The notes under the pieces were generated by a model. That model was given only the letters and a program-made list of their open reading frames with translations. It searched no databases and had not been told where the DNA came from. The position numbers were made by a program, and so were the translations under genes. This document shows positions 1 through 7,997 of a stretch of DNA of 64,000 bases, one piece after another. This stretch comes from CAYLNL01 sp964385175. GTDB lineage: Bacteria; Bacteroidota; Bacteroidia; Flavobacteriales; Flavobacteriaceae. The DNA lies in the NCBI GenBank assembly GCA_964385175.1, contig CAYLNL010000006.1, positions 1 through 64,000 on the forward strand. Direction: 5' to 3'. Positions within the stretch are counted from its first letter, which is position 1; each line of letters begins with the position of its first letter.

Positions 1-2
1 TG

Positions 3-449
3 CCCAGGTTTACTGACCACGAGGACGATGCCCGCGACTTCGCCCGACTGGCAGGATGGAATATTGCCCCTATCATCACACTGGCTAATTCGTACGACAA
101 TAACCCCGGGGCGCTCAATGCGACTCAGTGGGCTACGGTATCCGCTCATGCCCGCCTGGTGGATCACCCGCTGGATGTGGCTGATTTTGCACGACTGCCG
201 GACTGGACGGCAGGGAACATCGCTACGCTGGCCGGCTATTTCCAGGCAAACCCGGGAGGGCGTACAGTCGCCGATTGGACAGCCATCGCCAAGCTGCCCA
301 GGTTTACCAACCAGGAAAATAATGCGCGGGATTTCGCCCGGTTAGCAGGGGGCTGGAATACGGCGAATGTAATCCGGCTGGCTCAGTTCTACGATACGAA
401 TAATGAAGGAAGAACGGCTGCCAACTGGCTTACGTTAGCAGCGGCAGCC
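3..449 (+). repeat. Tandem ~50-codon repeats inside the CDS
   Basis: Three in-frame units at about 3-152, 153-296 and 297-449 encode 50, 48 and 51 residues. Units 1 and 3 both begin PRFT and share ARDFARLAG; unit 2 has ADFARLPDWTAGNI. A weaker fourth unit follows (GYARLPTTLTGAHIANVAG). The repeats probably continue upstream of the window. Confidence 0.8.
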
Positions 450-1448
450 ATAAACCAGGAAACGGCAGCAGCCGGCTACGCCCGCTTACCCACCACGCTC
501 ACTGGAGCCCACATAGCGAACGTTGCCGGTGTCTTGGTGGGGACAATCGGGGTGGAAAGCACCACAAAGCTTTTACAGCACTTAGATCCTATCCTCTCGT
601 CTGCACAGATCGACGCTTTTATCGGGGTACCGCTGCCGGCGCCTCTCCGGGCTCCGTTTTACGAACTGGTAACGGCATCGAATTTTGCCCAAACCATGGC
701 AAGCTTGTTAGGTGGGGGATGGACAAACGGAAATATTATTCATTTCCTCACAGACTACAATGCTCATGGCAGCCGAGCGTTACCCAATATTTTCACGGAT
801 CTGCTGATCTATGCCCAAAGGCGAGGATATAATGTTGCTGATGTTCGGGATTGCCTGCAATATGCCGGCATTACACAAGATCAGTGGGGGCACATTATAC
901 CGCATACCGAGCGTTTTGAACAGGCGGGACACGCACAGCCGGCAGGCCCGTTCGGTCTAGGTGGCCCGGGTATTGCAAATGGCGGTACCACTCTTTTCCC
1001 CGGTACTATGGCCAGGCCGGGCCCCTACCGCATCCGCCTCGTCATTCGCCAACAACGAGCCAATCACTACAATGCGGGACACACCTATGCCCATTTCTTG
1101 TTTGACCCGGGAAATGTACACCGGGCTCCCTTTAGCTCTATGTTTAAACCGGCTATAGCCCAGGCAGAGAACGTGATCAGTGCCGGTGCCGGCGGCTTGG
1201 GCCCTATCCCGGAATGGGCAGCGGGTGCTGCACCGGCTGAGGCAGATAATGCTGCATGGGGTGCGGGTGGTACTCAACGTATCCGACCGGATTATACCGT
1301 TTCATTCAGTAATACGCTCTGGCCTACGATCGGTGCGCCGCCCATGTGGCAGATACAGATTTCGCAATTCTTTCCAACCGGCTGGGCGGCTTTCGAAATC
1401 AATGAGCATGTATTGGAAGCCATTGGTCAGCTAAAGGGATATATGTAA
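3..1448 (+). CDS. C-terminal part of a large repeat protein, 5' truncated by window edge; possible toxin
   Basis: The frame is open from the first bases of the window, so the start lies upstream. The visible 481 residues begin with about three 48-51-residue repeats (motifs DFARLAGWN, DFARLPDWTAGNI, ANW near the ends), then a degenerate fourth unit. A distinct C-terminal domain follows, roughly residues 310-481, containing NHYNAGHTYAHF (three closely spaced histidines) and aromatic-rich segments. The repeat-then-distinct-tip layout resembles polymorphic toxins or contractile-injection effectors. The next gene starts 24 bp downstream and could be a partner or immunity protein. I do not recognise the C-terminal family, and the N-terminus is outside the window, so whether it carries DUF4157 like the three genes that follow cannot be seen. 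Function is inference only. Confidence 0.75.
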   Translation, partial: PRFTDHEDDARDFARLAGWNIAPIITLANSYDNNPGALNATQWATVSAHARLVDHPLDVADFARLPDWTAGNIATLAGYFQANPGGRTVADWTAIAKLPRFTNQENNARDFARLAGGWNTANVIRLAQFYDTNNEGRTAANWLTLAAAAINQETAAAGYARLPTTLTGAHIANVAGVLVGTIGVESTTKLLQHLDPILSSAQIDAFIGVPLPAPLRAPFYELVTASNFAQTMASLLGGGWTNGNIIHFLTDYNAHGSRALPNIFTDLLIYAQRRGYNVADVRDCLQYAGITQDQWGHIIPHTERFEQAGHAQPAGPFGLGGPGIANGGTTLFPGTMARPGPYRIRLVIRQQRANHYNAGHTYAHFLFDPGNVHRAPFSSMFKPAIAQAENVISAGAGGLGPIPEWAAGAAPAEADNAAWGAGGTQRIRPDYTVSFSNTLWPTIGAPPMWQIQISQFFPTGWAAFEINEHVLEAIGQLKGYM

Positions 1449-1472
1449 TTTTACACGGATAATAAACGCACT

Positions 1473-2054
1473 ATGGACAAGCGGTATCATGTTAAACTGG
1501 TGTTTTATTACCGGGACAAGCGAAAATGGGTTTTGGCGGCAGACTATCTTGACCGGCATCAAACAGGTATTCCTGGCTGGGTTCCCGATATTGAGTACAC
1601 AGGGCTGAGCCTGGTGGCGGATGGGAAGGAATGGGTACTGGAACACCGAAGTGTGGGGCGTTATCCGGATGTGATCCCCCAGCTCCATGCAGTCGCCGCC
1701 CGGTTGCGCGCAGGGAAGGAGGCTTTGCTGCGCACGGCTGTGGAAGATGTGCCGGAAGGGATTTATTTCTTATTTGAGCCCGAAGCGGAAGAGGTCTTTA
1801 TATCGCTGCTCTACCTGTATGATGAGAAAGTTTTCATGCACTATCCCATTCCCGATCCCGGCTCTTCCGCTGCGGAATTGTATGCTTACGTAGATGCTCA
1901 TAAGGAATTCCTGCTTTCCCCGGAGGCGGCATTTGGGTATCGCTTCACCCGTTTGCCCTTTCCCAAAACCACTTTGATAGCGGATCTGGAACAGGAGGCA
2001 GCGGTGGGCAGGGAAATCCTGGCGCTTCCGCATTTTGCCAACCGGGACGAATGA
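1473..2054 (+). CDS. Hypothetical acidic protein, possible partner or immunity protein
   Basis: A 193-residue protein with no signal peptide or membrane segment, rich in Asp and Glu. It starts 24 bp after the preceding repeat protein, with no room for a separate promoter, so the two are probably co-transcribed. The sequence alternates short hydrophobic strands and charged stretches (YHVKLVFYYRDKRKWVLAAD, FLFEPEAEEVFISLLYLYDE) and looks like a compact cytosolic alpha/beta fold. I do not recognise a family. Small acidic proteins directly downstream of toxin-like genes are often immunity proteins, but that rests on position only. Confidence 0.7.
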   Translation: MDKRYHVKLVFYYRDKRKWVLAADYLDRHQTGIPGWVPDIEYTGLSLVADGKEWVLEHRSVGRYPDVIPQLHAVAARLRAGKEALLRTAVEDVPEGIYFLFEPEAEEVFISLLYLYDEKVFMHYPIPDPGSSAAELYAYVDAHKEFLLSPEAAFGYRFTRLPFPKTTLIADLEQEAAVGREILALPHFANRDE

Positions 2055-2220
2055 ATACAGGCTGGATTGCAACAGCCTGAAAAGTTCTTTTCTAAACTGC
2101 TCAATAGGATGAAGAGGAATAAATGACCTGTTCGTATGCCATCCTACAAAGACCGCGTTTATTCTTTTTGGTTTATAGTCAATTTTTTCTCGCTTTCTAA
2201 GGTAAAAAGAAGATATGTTT

Positions 2221-2278
2221 TGTTAAAATCCGTATTACTGCGGATAAAAAACCGGTTTAATATCTCTATTTTTACCCA
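2221..2278 (+). promoter_or_regulatory. Shared upstream element, copy 1, of the DUF4157 genes
   Basis: The 58 bp before the start codon carry TGTTAAAATCCG, an inverted repeat ATCCG/CGGAT with an 8-nt spacer (2228-2232 and 2241-2245), ACCGGTTTAAT, then TATTTTTACCCA directly before ATG. The same arrangement recurs at 4945-5002 and 7940-7997. It could be an operator or a 5' UTR hairpin; the sequence does not decide. Confidence 0.7.
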
Positions 2279-4633
2279 ATGAAGGTGAAAGAGTCATTTC
2301 CCCAGCAGTTGCAGAAAAAAGCCTCAGTCATCCGTGGTGGCTCTTTTATGAAAGATAACCGCCTCTCTGCCACTGCGCAGCTTCAGCTACAAGCCCAAAT
2401 GCAGGCGCATACCCTGCAAAAAACCGCCCAGCTTATGAAGCCAGGAGAAGAAGAAAAAGCTGTGCAGGGTAAGTTTAAGACGGTTCAGCGACAAGCAAAT
2501 AATTCAACAGAAAATAACACCGAATTCCCTGACACCTCTACAGGCTCAGTGCGGGCAATTCAGCGAAAATCAGTTAGTGAAAACCGAACCGGGCTACCTG
2601 ATAATTTAAAATCGGGTATAGAAAACCTCTCTGGCTATTCCATGGACGATGTAACGGTACATTACAATTCTCCCGAGCCCGCGCAGTTACAGGCGCACGC
2701 CTACGCGCAAGGCGCAGACATACATCTGGCGCCCGGGCAGGAACAACATCTGCCGCATGAAGCCTGGCACGTGGTACAGCAAAAACAGGGGCGGGTGCAA
2801 CCTACCCAACAGCTAAAAGGCAAGGTAAATATTAATGATGATACTGGCTTGGAGAAAGAGGCGGATGTGATGGGTAAGAAAGCGATGCGATTGAAAGTAA
2901 ATAACGCTTCGGAAAATACTGAAAATATACCTTTGGGGAATAGCATCCAGAGAAAAGCCAGTTCCAAAAATAAATCCATTATCCAAAGGAAGGTGTTGAT
3001 CCAGGGGGTTTCGGTAGAAAAAATCCTGAAAAACAAAGGGTTAAAACTGCCCCCTAATATACCCAAAGACTGGCTGGAAGACCAGTATTACCGGGATTAC
3101 GATTCTCTGGGAGAATTTTACGCCCATGCTTTAGGGCTTCGCGTTCAGGTTGGGTTGGATAAAGGTTTAGGCATTTGGTATCGTTTACCTTTGCCGGGAA
3201 TAGGTAAAGTCCTCTCACCCCAGTTCTTCCTCATGGGAGAATTACACAATCTTTTCCCGGTAAGGAACCTGGTAAAGGAATCGAATCAAAAGAATTCACG
3301 CATTATCTCGGAAAGAGGGGCAAGTTTCAGAAATACGGCATATAAAGGATCCGAAAAGCTGTCTTCCAAAGAAGACAATTCCAAAGAACATTTGGTTGAG
3401 CTTGGGTTGGCAAAAGCCCTTTTTGCCTTTGCTAATCGATTCGCCCCCGAAAAAGAAGACAGAAGCGGAATACGGCAGGAACCTAATATCGTCAGACATC
3501 AAATAGAAAATCCGGAAACAGCCGTAGAGAAGCCAAAACAAGTTATCAAAAAATGGGAAGGTGGCTCTGTGGAAGAATGGGAGAAAGGTGCTCAAGAACA
3601 TGGTCCGCTTTACCGGGATCCTGATGGAAGGCTGTATTTCACGATAACCGATGAAGAAGGTATTAAAGCTGTTCTTAGGCCCAATATATCTTCAGCTTCC
3701 GGATATTCCATAGGAAACGCCACAGGGAATTTCCTCAAAAGAAAAGAGATTCTTGAAGCGCTAAGCGAAAATATTGCAAGTTCATATCTTGAGATTGTGG
3801 AGGGCCGGCTAACAAAAGATAACAATGAGAACGAATATAAGATAAAATATAACGAAGTTTTTGAGGCTTTACGAAAGGCTTCCGCCAAAAACCTCCAAAC
3901 CGTGTACCCCAATATGACGCCCGTATTACGAAAAAACCCAACAAAGAAAAACAAAAGTAAACACCGTACCGATATTGAATTGGCTATGGACCATCGAAAT
4001 ACAGCTATGGTGGAGGGATTGATGAAGGCTTTTAACCAGGGAGGCTATATGATGGCGTCCTTAGGAAATCAGCACGTGATTGATATTAAAGAGTACCTCC
4101 AGGAAAAAGGCGGTTCTCCTTTTCTTATAATTACTTATAGTGATTTTATTACCAAGTATTCAAAAAACGCTCTTTTCGGTAAAGAAAAGGAGCCCGAAAG
4201 TATAGAAGAGACTCCTATTAACAGCAAAGAAAAGGATAAATCTTCTTCACTAAAAGAATCCGGTCCCTTACCCAACCCATGGACAAATGCTCCGGCTCCA
4301 GACCCTCTGTTAGTTGCATTTTTAAAGGTATCAAAACTGAAAAGCAAAGAAGCGCAAACCCTAAAGTGGCGATTAGCGGACAAGCTGATTCAGAAATACG
4401 GAAACAACACCGAAGCCTTACAGATAGGATTAGAAGCGCAGCCTACTTCTGACCTGATTGACCTTAGAGATAGTTACCAGACACACCTCAATTTAGTACC
4501 TGGTTACGAAGTTAGGGTGGACGAAGAAATACAAAAAAAGGTGATTTCTCTTATCAATGAAATTCTTGAGCAAAGACTGTCTAACAAGCCCCATAAGATG
4601 ATTACCGATACATATAATCCCGATGTATATTAA
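2279..4633 (+). CDS. DUF4157 effector-like protein with a C-terminal TIKI/EreA/ChaN-like domain
   Basis: 784 residues. Residues 1-70 are nearly the same as in the next two genes (QLQLQAQMQAHTLQKTA at ~38-54). A linker with QRK motifs follows, then DUF4157 at about 112-200 with H160-E-A-W-H164, the zinc-peptidase-like HExxH signature. The C-terminal half has GELH at 320-323, DHRN at 571-574 and GNQH at 596-599. Two GxxH motifs, with an arginine-containing helix before the second, are the hallmark of the TIKI/TraB/EreA/ChaN superfamily, which also includes a domain of Pasteurella multocida toxin. The fold assignment is inference from motif order and spacing. DUF4157 is established as a frequent domain of eCIS effectors. 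There is no Sec signal peptide. The start is fixed by the conserved leader. Confidence 0.85.
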   Translation: MKVKESFPQQLQKKASVIRGGSFMKDNRLSATAQLQLQAQMQAHTLQKTAQLMKPGEEEKAVQGKFKTVQRQANNSTENNTEFPDTSTGSVRAIQRKSVSENRTGLPDNLKSGIENLSGYSMDDVTVHYNSPEPAQLQAHAYAQGADIHLAPGQEQHLPHEAWHVVQQKQGRVQPTQQLKGKVNINDDTGLEKEADVMGKKAMRLKVNNASENTENIPLGNSIQRKASSKNKSIIQRKVLIQGVSVEKILKNKGLKLPPNIPKDWLEDQYYRDYDSLGEFYAHALGLRVQVGLDKGLGIWYRLPLPGIGKVLSPQFFLMGELHNLFPVRNLVKESNQKNSRIISERGASFRNTAYKGSEKLSSKEDNSKEHLVELGLAKALFAFANRFAPEKEDRSGIRQEPNIVRHQIENPETAVEKPKQVIKKWEGGSVEEWEKGAQEHGPLYRDPDGRLYFTITDEEGIKAVLRPNISSASGYSIGNATGNFLKRKEILEALSENIASSYLEIVEGRLTKDNNENEYKIKYNEVFEALRKASAKNLQTVYPNMTPVLRKNPTKKNKSKHRTDIELAMDHRNTAMVEGLMKAFNQGGYMMASLGNQHVIDIKEYLQEKGGSPFLIITYSDFITKYSKNALFGKEKEPESIEETPINSKEKDKSSSLKESGPLPNPWTNAPAPDPLLVAFLKVSKLKSKEAQTLKWRLADKLIQKYGNNTEALQIGLEAQPTSDLIDLRDSYQTHLNLVPGYEVRVDEEIQKKVISLINEILEQRLSNKPHKMITDTYNPDVY

Positions 4634-4777
4634 ATTTTCAACCCCATCAGTTTAACTGCTTCGCTCATATCGCTCTTTTATATGAGCCTCCCAACACGCT
4701 GCATCAGCAACCCCCGTCGGTGCTAACCTCCCGGTTCGTATCTCACTTTGTGACTGACAGCCTGATAGTCAGAATGG

Positions 4778-4810
4778 ATAACCCGGGCAACCCCAAAATT
4801 TCCCCCGCCG
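4778..4810 (+). other. Shared 3' element after a DUF4157 gene, copy 1
   Basis: About 145 nt past the stop lies ACCCGGGCAACC, then AAAATTTC and CCCCGCC. Related blocks follow the other two DUF4157 genes (7748-7786, 10325-10356). The 4634-5002 gap holds this element and the upstream element of the next gene, and no credible ORF. The element lacks an obvious hairpin plus T-tract, so its role is unclear. Confidence 0.5.
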
Positions 4811-4944
4811 GCACATTTCACCATCCTCTTCCACAAGCCCCAATGCTTCAGGCAAGCCTAACAAGCTGAACCAGGAGCTATGTGCATCTCTCTTAGTGTA
4901 TAAGTAAGATATTTCACTTTATAAAATAAAAACAGGCAATATTT

Positions 4945-5002
4945 TGTTAAAATCCGTATTAATGCGGATAAAACATTGTTTTGAATCCTCTATTTTTACC
5001 CA
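4945..5002 (+). promoter_or_regulatory. Shared upstream element, copy 2, of the DUF4157 genes
   Basis: TGTTAAAATCCG is followed by the ATCCG/CGGAT inverted repeat (4952-4956, 4965-4969) and then CTCTATTTTTACCCA immediately before the start. It matches the copy at 2221-2278 at most positions, with the most change in the stretch between hairpin and ATG. Confidence 0.7.
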
Positions 5003-7663
5003 ATGAATGCAAAAAAGCCATCTCCTCGGCAGGTGCAAAAAAAAGCCCCTGCTACTCAGGGAGGCTCTTTTATGGAAGACAAGCGCTCCACTACCAATGC
5101 CCAGCTTCAATTACAGGCGCAGATGCAGGCGCATACCCTGCAAAAAACCGCCCAACTTATCGGGGCAAAGGAAGAAGACAAGGAAGAAAACCCCCTGCAA
5201 GGCAAATTTGAAGCGAAACCAGAAAAAACAAGCGCTGGGCAAAGTCAAAAGAAGTTCCCTGAGCAAAGTCGAAGGGAAAACAACACTGGCTTACCAGATA
5301 CTTTAAAAACCGGTATCGAAACCCTCTCCGGCTATTCCATGGACGATGTGAAAGTACATTACAACTCGCCCGCGCCTGCACAGTTGCAGGCACACGCCTA
5401 CGCGCAAGGCACGGATATACACGTAGCGCCCGGGCAGGAACAACACCTCCCCCACGAAGCCTGGCACGTGGTACAGCAAAAACAGGGAAGGGTACAACCT
5501 ACCCAACAGCTAAAAGGCAAGGTAAATATTAATGATGATACTGGCTTGGAGAAAGAGGCGGATGTGATGGGAGGAAAGGCGTTGGAAATGCCTTCCCCCA
5601 CTATACAGGCTGCCTCTGAGAAGAAACCTGCCAAAACGCCCCGATCTCTCCAAAAACAGACCATCCAGCGGCATGTATTAGTCGGTGCCATGATTAAGGG
5701 CCAGGACAATCCCCAGGGTGTGGACGCCGGGGAATGGAAGAATTATGATTACGAAAAAGTTTTCGACAAAAGCACTCACCGGGGCGATCTTTCAGAAGCC
5801 GAAACAGGGGGGACATTTGACTGGAACGTGGGCGCCCTAAAATCGAATGTAAAGAGCATCCGTAACGAATCAGGCTTTAAAGATGAAAATCCAAACTTTG
5901 TGGTGGTAGCTAATGTAAATACCTACAAAACCCCCGGTATAGAAGACATACCGGCTTCAGCCCAGCAAAATCATCTCATTGCTTTTGGGAATGGCTGGTC
6001 GCTCAAATACAACCTAAAGCCATTTGCAAAAAAACCTGTCTATTCTGACAATTACAATGCGGTTTTGAATGCCTGGAAGGACCTACCCGCCGATCCCGGT
6101 GAAAAAAACTCTGAAGACTTTGACACTCTCGGTGAAGACGGTGCTAAACAAGTATTGAGATATCTCACCAAACGCTATTGGGGAGCAAACAAAAACTTCG
6201 TAATTCCCCATCGGGGGCTGAGAAATAACGTATTAAAAAAAATAAATGAATTAGGGCTTGTCGGAGAGCTACAGGGCGAATTAAAGGAGAAAGAAGACTC
6301 TTCTGTTTCTATCCTGCATTTGGATGACGACCTGAAAGTAGGCGACCCGGGAATGATTAAAAACATGATGGAGGCGGGCGAGAACAAATCGAGAGAAACA
6401 GTAGGAAAACAAAATTCAAAGAAACGGGGAATAGCGTTCTCCGCACCGGGCTATATTTATGAAATGGAAGACAATTTGCTGGAATATGCCGCCAATGTAC
6501 TCAGCCATATTGCGGGCCGTGTAGTGAAGGGCTCTTACCCTTCCGAGCCCGGGCTTATGGTAACCTATGATAACCGACACAAGAAATCAGTATGGAAAGA
6601 CTTTTTATTAAAATCGCCCTGGGGAGAAGAAAATCCAGACCTCAACGAACTGAAATCCTATGGCCATAAGCAAAACAAAGCGCGGGTAGAGTCTAAGGAA
6701 GGACGTGCATTCGCCAGCCAATACGCAAACTATCTCATTAAGAAAAGAGATGCCCCGCAATCTGGAGCCGCCAAATACAAAACGCCCATACGGGGCAAAG
6801 AATTCGTTTCCGTTAAGATGAGCAGTGTAGCCAAAGAGGAAATTGTCGGAAAAGGTAATCCTAAAAACATTGAGAAATTATCTCAATCCGAAGTTTTAGG
6901 GTGGATAACAAAATACATCAAGCGTAATCGCTATCACCCGGCCGGCGGAACATCTAAAGATGCAATAGCCTTCCAGAAAAAGGTACTGCCATTGGCGGCA
7001 AAATTTGTGACAGAAACTATACAAAAATATCTTTCAAACGAAGAGGAAAAAGATATTGAGACGGCGCAGAAAGCCATTCTTCAAGGTTTTGAGTCGCAGG
7101 AAGACACCTGGTATAAACAGGTTATGGAAGGAAAAGAAACCGAGAATACGCTTGATCAGTTCAAGCTTGAGGAAGAGGAAAGTTATGATGAGCTCGAGGA
7201 CGAGGATGACTACCTCTCTCACCATGAATGGATGGATGAAATAGAAGAAATGGCTCTTAATGAGTACAACCTCCCATTAGAAGATTTGCCAGACCAACCT
7301 TATATGATGGGTTATGAAGAGGGAATGTCTGCGAAGGAATTTTATGAAGAATACATGGCAAAGGGCAAGGCGATAGGTGAGGAAATATCTGAGGACGAAA
7401 TACTTGAGGATAAAAAAAATGTAAAGAATATCTCTACCACCCAACTTCCCATTTCCCTGGAGGATGGAGGATTGCTAACTTATACCACACGCGAAATCAG
7501 AATATGGACTGACGAAGTAGAACAGGGTTATATAATCGTTCCCTCCAAGACAATTGTGTTGTGCGATGATCTTCTGCCCTATAGTATTTTCTACCAGGCC
7601 CAGTTGGTTGATGAAAAATACAATGGTATTACAGGAAAGGTGTTGAAGGACGCTGTTGCTTAA
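5003..7663 (+). CDS. DUF4157 effector-like protein, possible GT-A-like catalytic domain
   Basis: 886 residues, no signal peptide. The N-terminal ~70 residues and DUF4157 (about 100-190, H151-E-A-W-H155) are nearly identical to the neighbouring genes. From about residue 215 the sequence is unrelated to them. Notable motifs are VIPHRGLRNN at 400-409 and LHLDDDLK with aspartates 441-443. A basic RxxxRN helix followed by a strand ending in an aspartate triad recalls the donor-binding region of GT-A glycosyltransferases, used by several glycosylating toxins. This is a weak inference from motifs. Residues ~720-830 are very acidic. REP-like sequence sits in the linker before DUF4157. I do not recognise the family of the C-terminal half. 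Confidence 0.8.
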   Translation: MNAKKPSPRQVQKKAPATQGGSFMEDKRSTTNAQLQLQAQMQAHTLQKTAQLIGAKEEDKEENPLQGKFEAKPEKTSAGQSQKKFPEQSRRENNTGLPDTLKTGIETLSGYSMDDVKVHYNSPAPAQLQAHAYAQGTDIHVAPGQEQHLPHEAWHVVQQKQGRVQPTQQLKGKVNINDDTGLEKEADVMGGKALEMPSPTIQAASEKKPAKTPRSLQKQTIQRHVLVGAMIKGQDNPQGVDAGEWKNYDYEKVFDKSTHRGDLSEAETGGTFDWNVGALKSNVKSIRNESGFKDENPNFVVVANVNTYKTPGIEDIPASAQQNHLIAFGNGWSLKYNLKPFAKKPVYSDNYNAVLNAWKDLPADPGEKNSEDFDTLGEDGAKQVLRYLTKRYWGANKNFVIPHRGLRNNVLKKINELGLVGELQGELKEKEDSSVSILHLDDDLKVGDPGMIKNMMEAGENKSRETVGKQNSKKRGIAFSAPGYIYEMEDNLLEYAANVLSHIAGRVVKGSYPSEPGLMVTYDNRHKKSVWKDFLLKSPWGEENPDLNELKSYGHKQNKARVESKEGRAFASQYANYLIKKRDAPQSGAAKYKTPIRGKEFVSVKMSSVAKEEIVGKGNPKNIEKLSQSEVLGWITKYIKRNRYHPAGGTSKDAIAFQKKVLPLAAKFVTETIQKYLSNEEEKDIETAQKAILQGFESQEDTWYKQVMEGKETENTLDQFKLEEEESYDELEDEDDYLSHHEWMDEIEEMALNEYNLPLEDLPDQPYMMGYEEGMSAKEFYEEYMAKGKAIGEEISEDEILEDKKNVKNISTTQLPISLEDGGLLTYTTREIRIWTDEVEQGYIIVPSKTIVLCDDLLPYSIFYQAQLVDEKYNGITGKVLKDAVA
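5232..5276 (+). repeat. REP-like palindrome inside the linker of a DUF4157 gene
   Basis: CCCTGAGCAAAGTCGAAGGG at 5257-5276 is a near-palindrome of the widely dispersed CCTGAGC-GTCGAAGG type. A degenerate copy (GGGCAAAGTCAAAAG) lies just upstream. It is read in frame as EQSRRE in the linker ahead of DUF4157. Confidence 0.6.
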
Positions 7664-7747
7664 AAAATCATATAGGCACAAAACTCCTGCTGGTACCAAC
7701 CTCCCGGCTCTTACCCATACGGTCTAATTGACATCTCTACAGCCACA

Positions 7748-7786
7748 GCGGGTAACCCGGGCAAACCTTGAAAATTTCACCCGCCT
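7748..7786 (+). other. Shared 3' element after a DUF4157 gene, copy 2
   Basis: GCGGGTAACCCGGGCAAACC, then AAAATTTCACCCGCC. The outer GCGGG and CCCGC can pair here. It lies about 85 nt past the stop. Apart from this and the next upstream element I see nothing in 7664-7997. Confidence 0.5.
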
Positions 7787-7939
7787 GTGCAGGCGTCCCG
7801 CTCACGCCGTTCTTTTTCATGAGCCTCCCGGCACTTTAGATTTGTAACCCCGGCAGCCCAAACTATTAGCCATATTTACTATTCTTAGATTAGAATCAGA
7901 AGTTTTTCGATTTATACAGTAGAAAAAGAAACCATATAG

Positions 7940-7997
7940 TGTTAAAATCCGTATTACTGCGGATAGAAAATCGGTTTTAACCCCTTATTTTTATTCT
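7940..7997 (+). promoter_or_regulatory. Shared upstream element, copy 3, of the DUF4157 genes
   Basis: GTGTTAAAATCCG, the ATCCG/CGGAT inverted repeat (7947-7951, 7960-7964), TCGGTTTTAA, and TTATTTTTATTCT just before ATG. It is the most diverged of the three copies, but the inverted repeat is intact. Confidence 0.7.
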
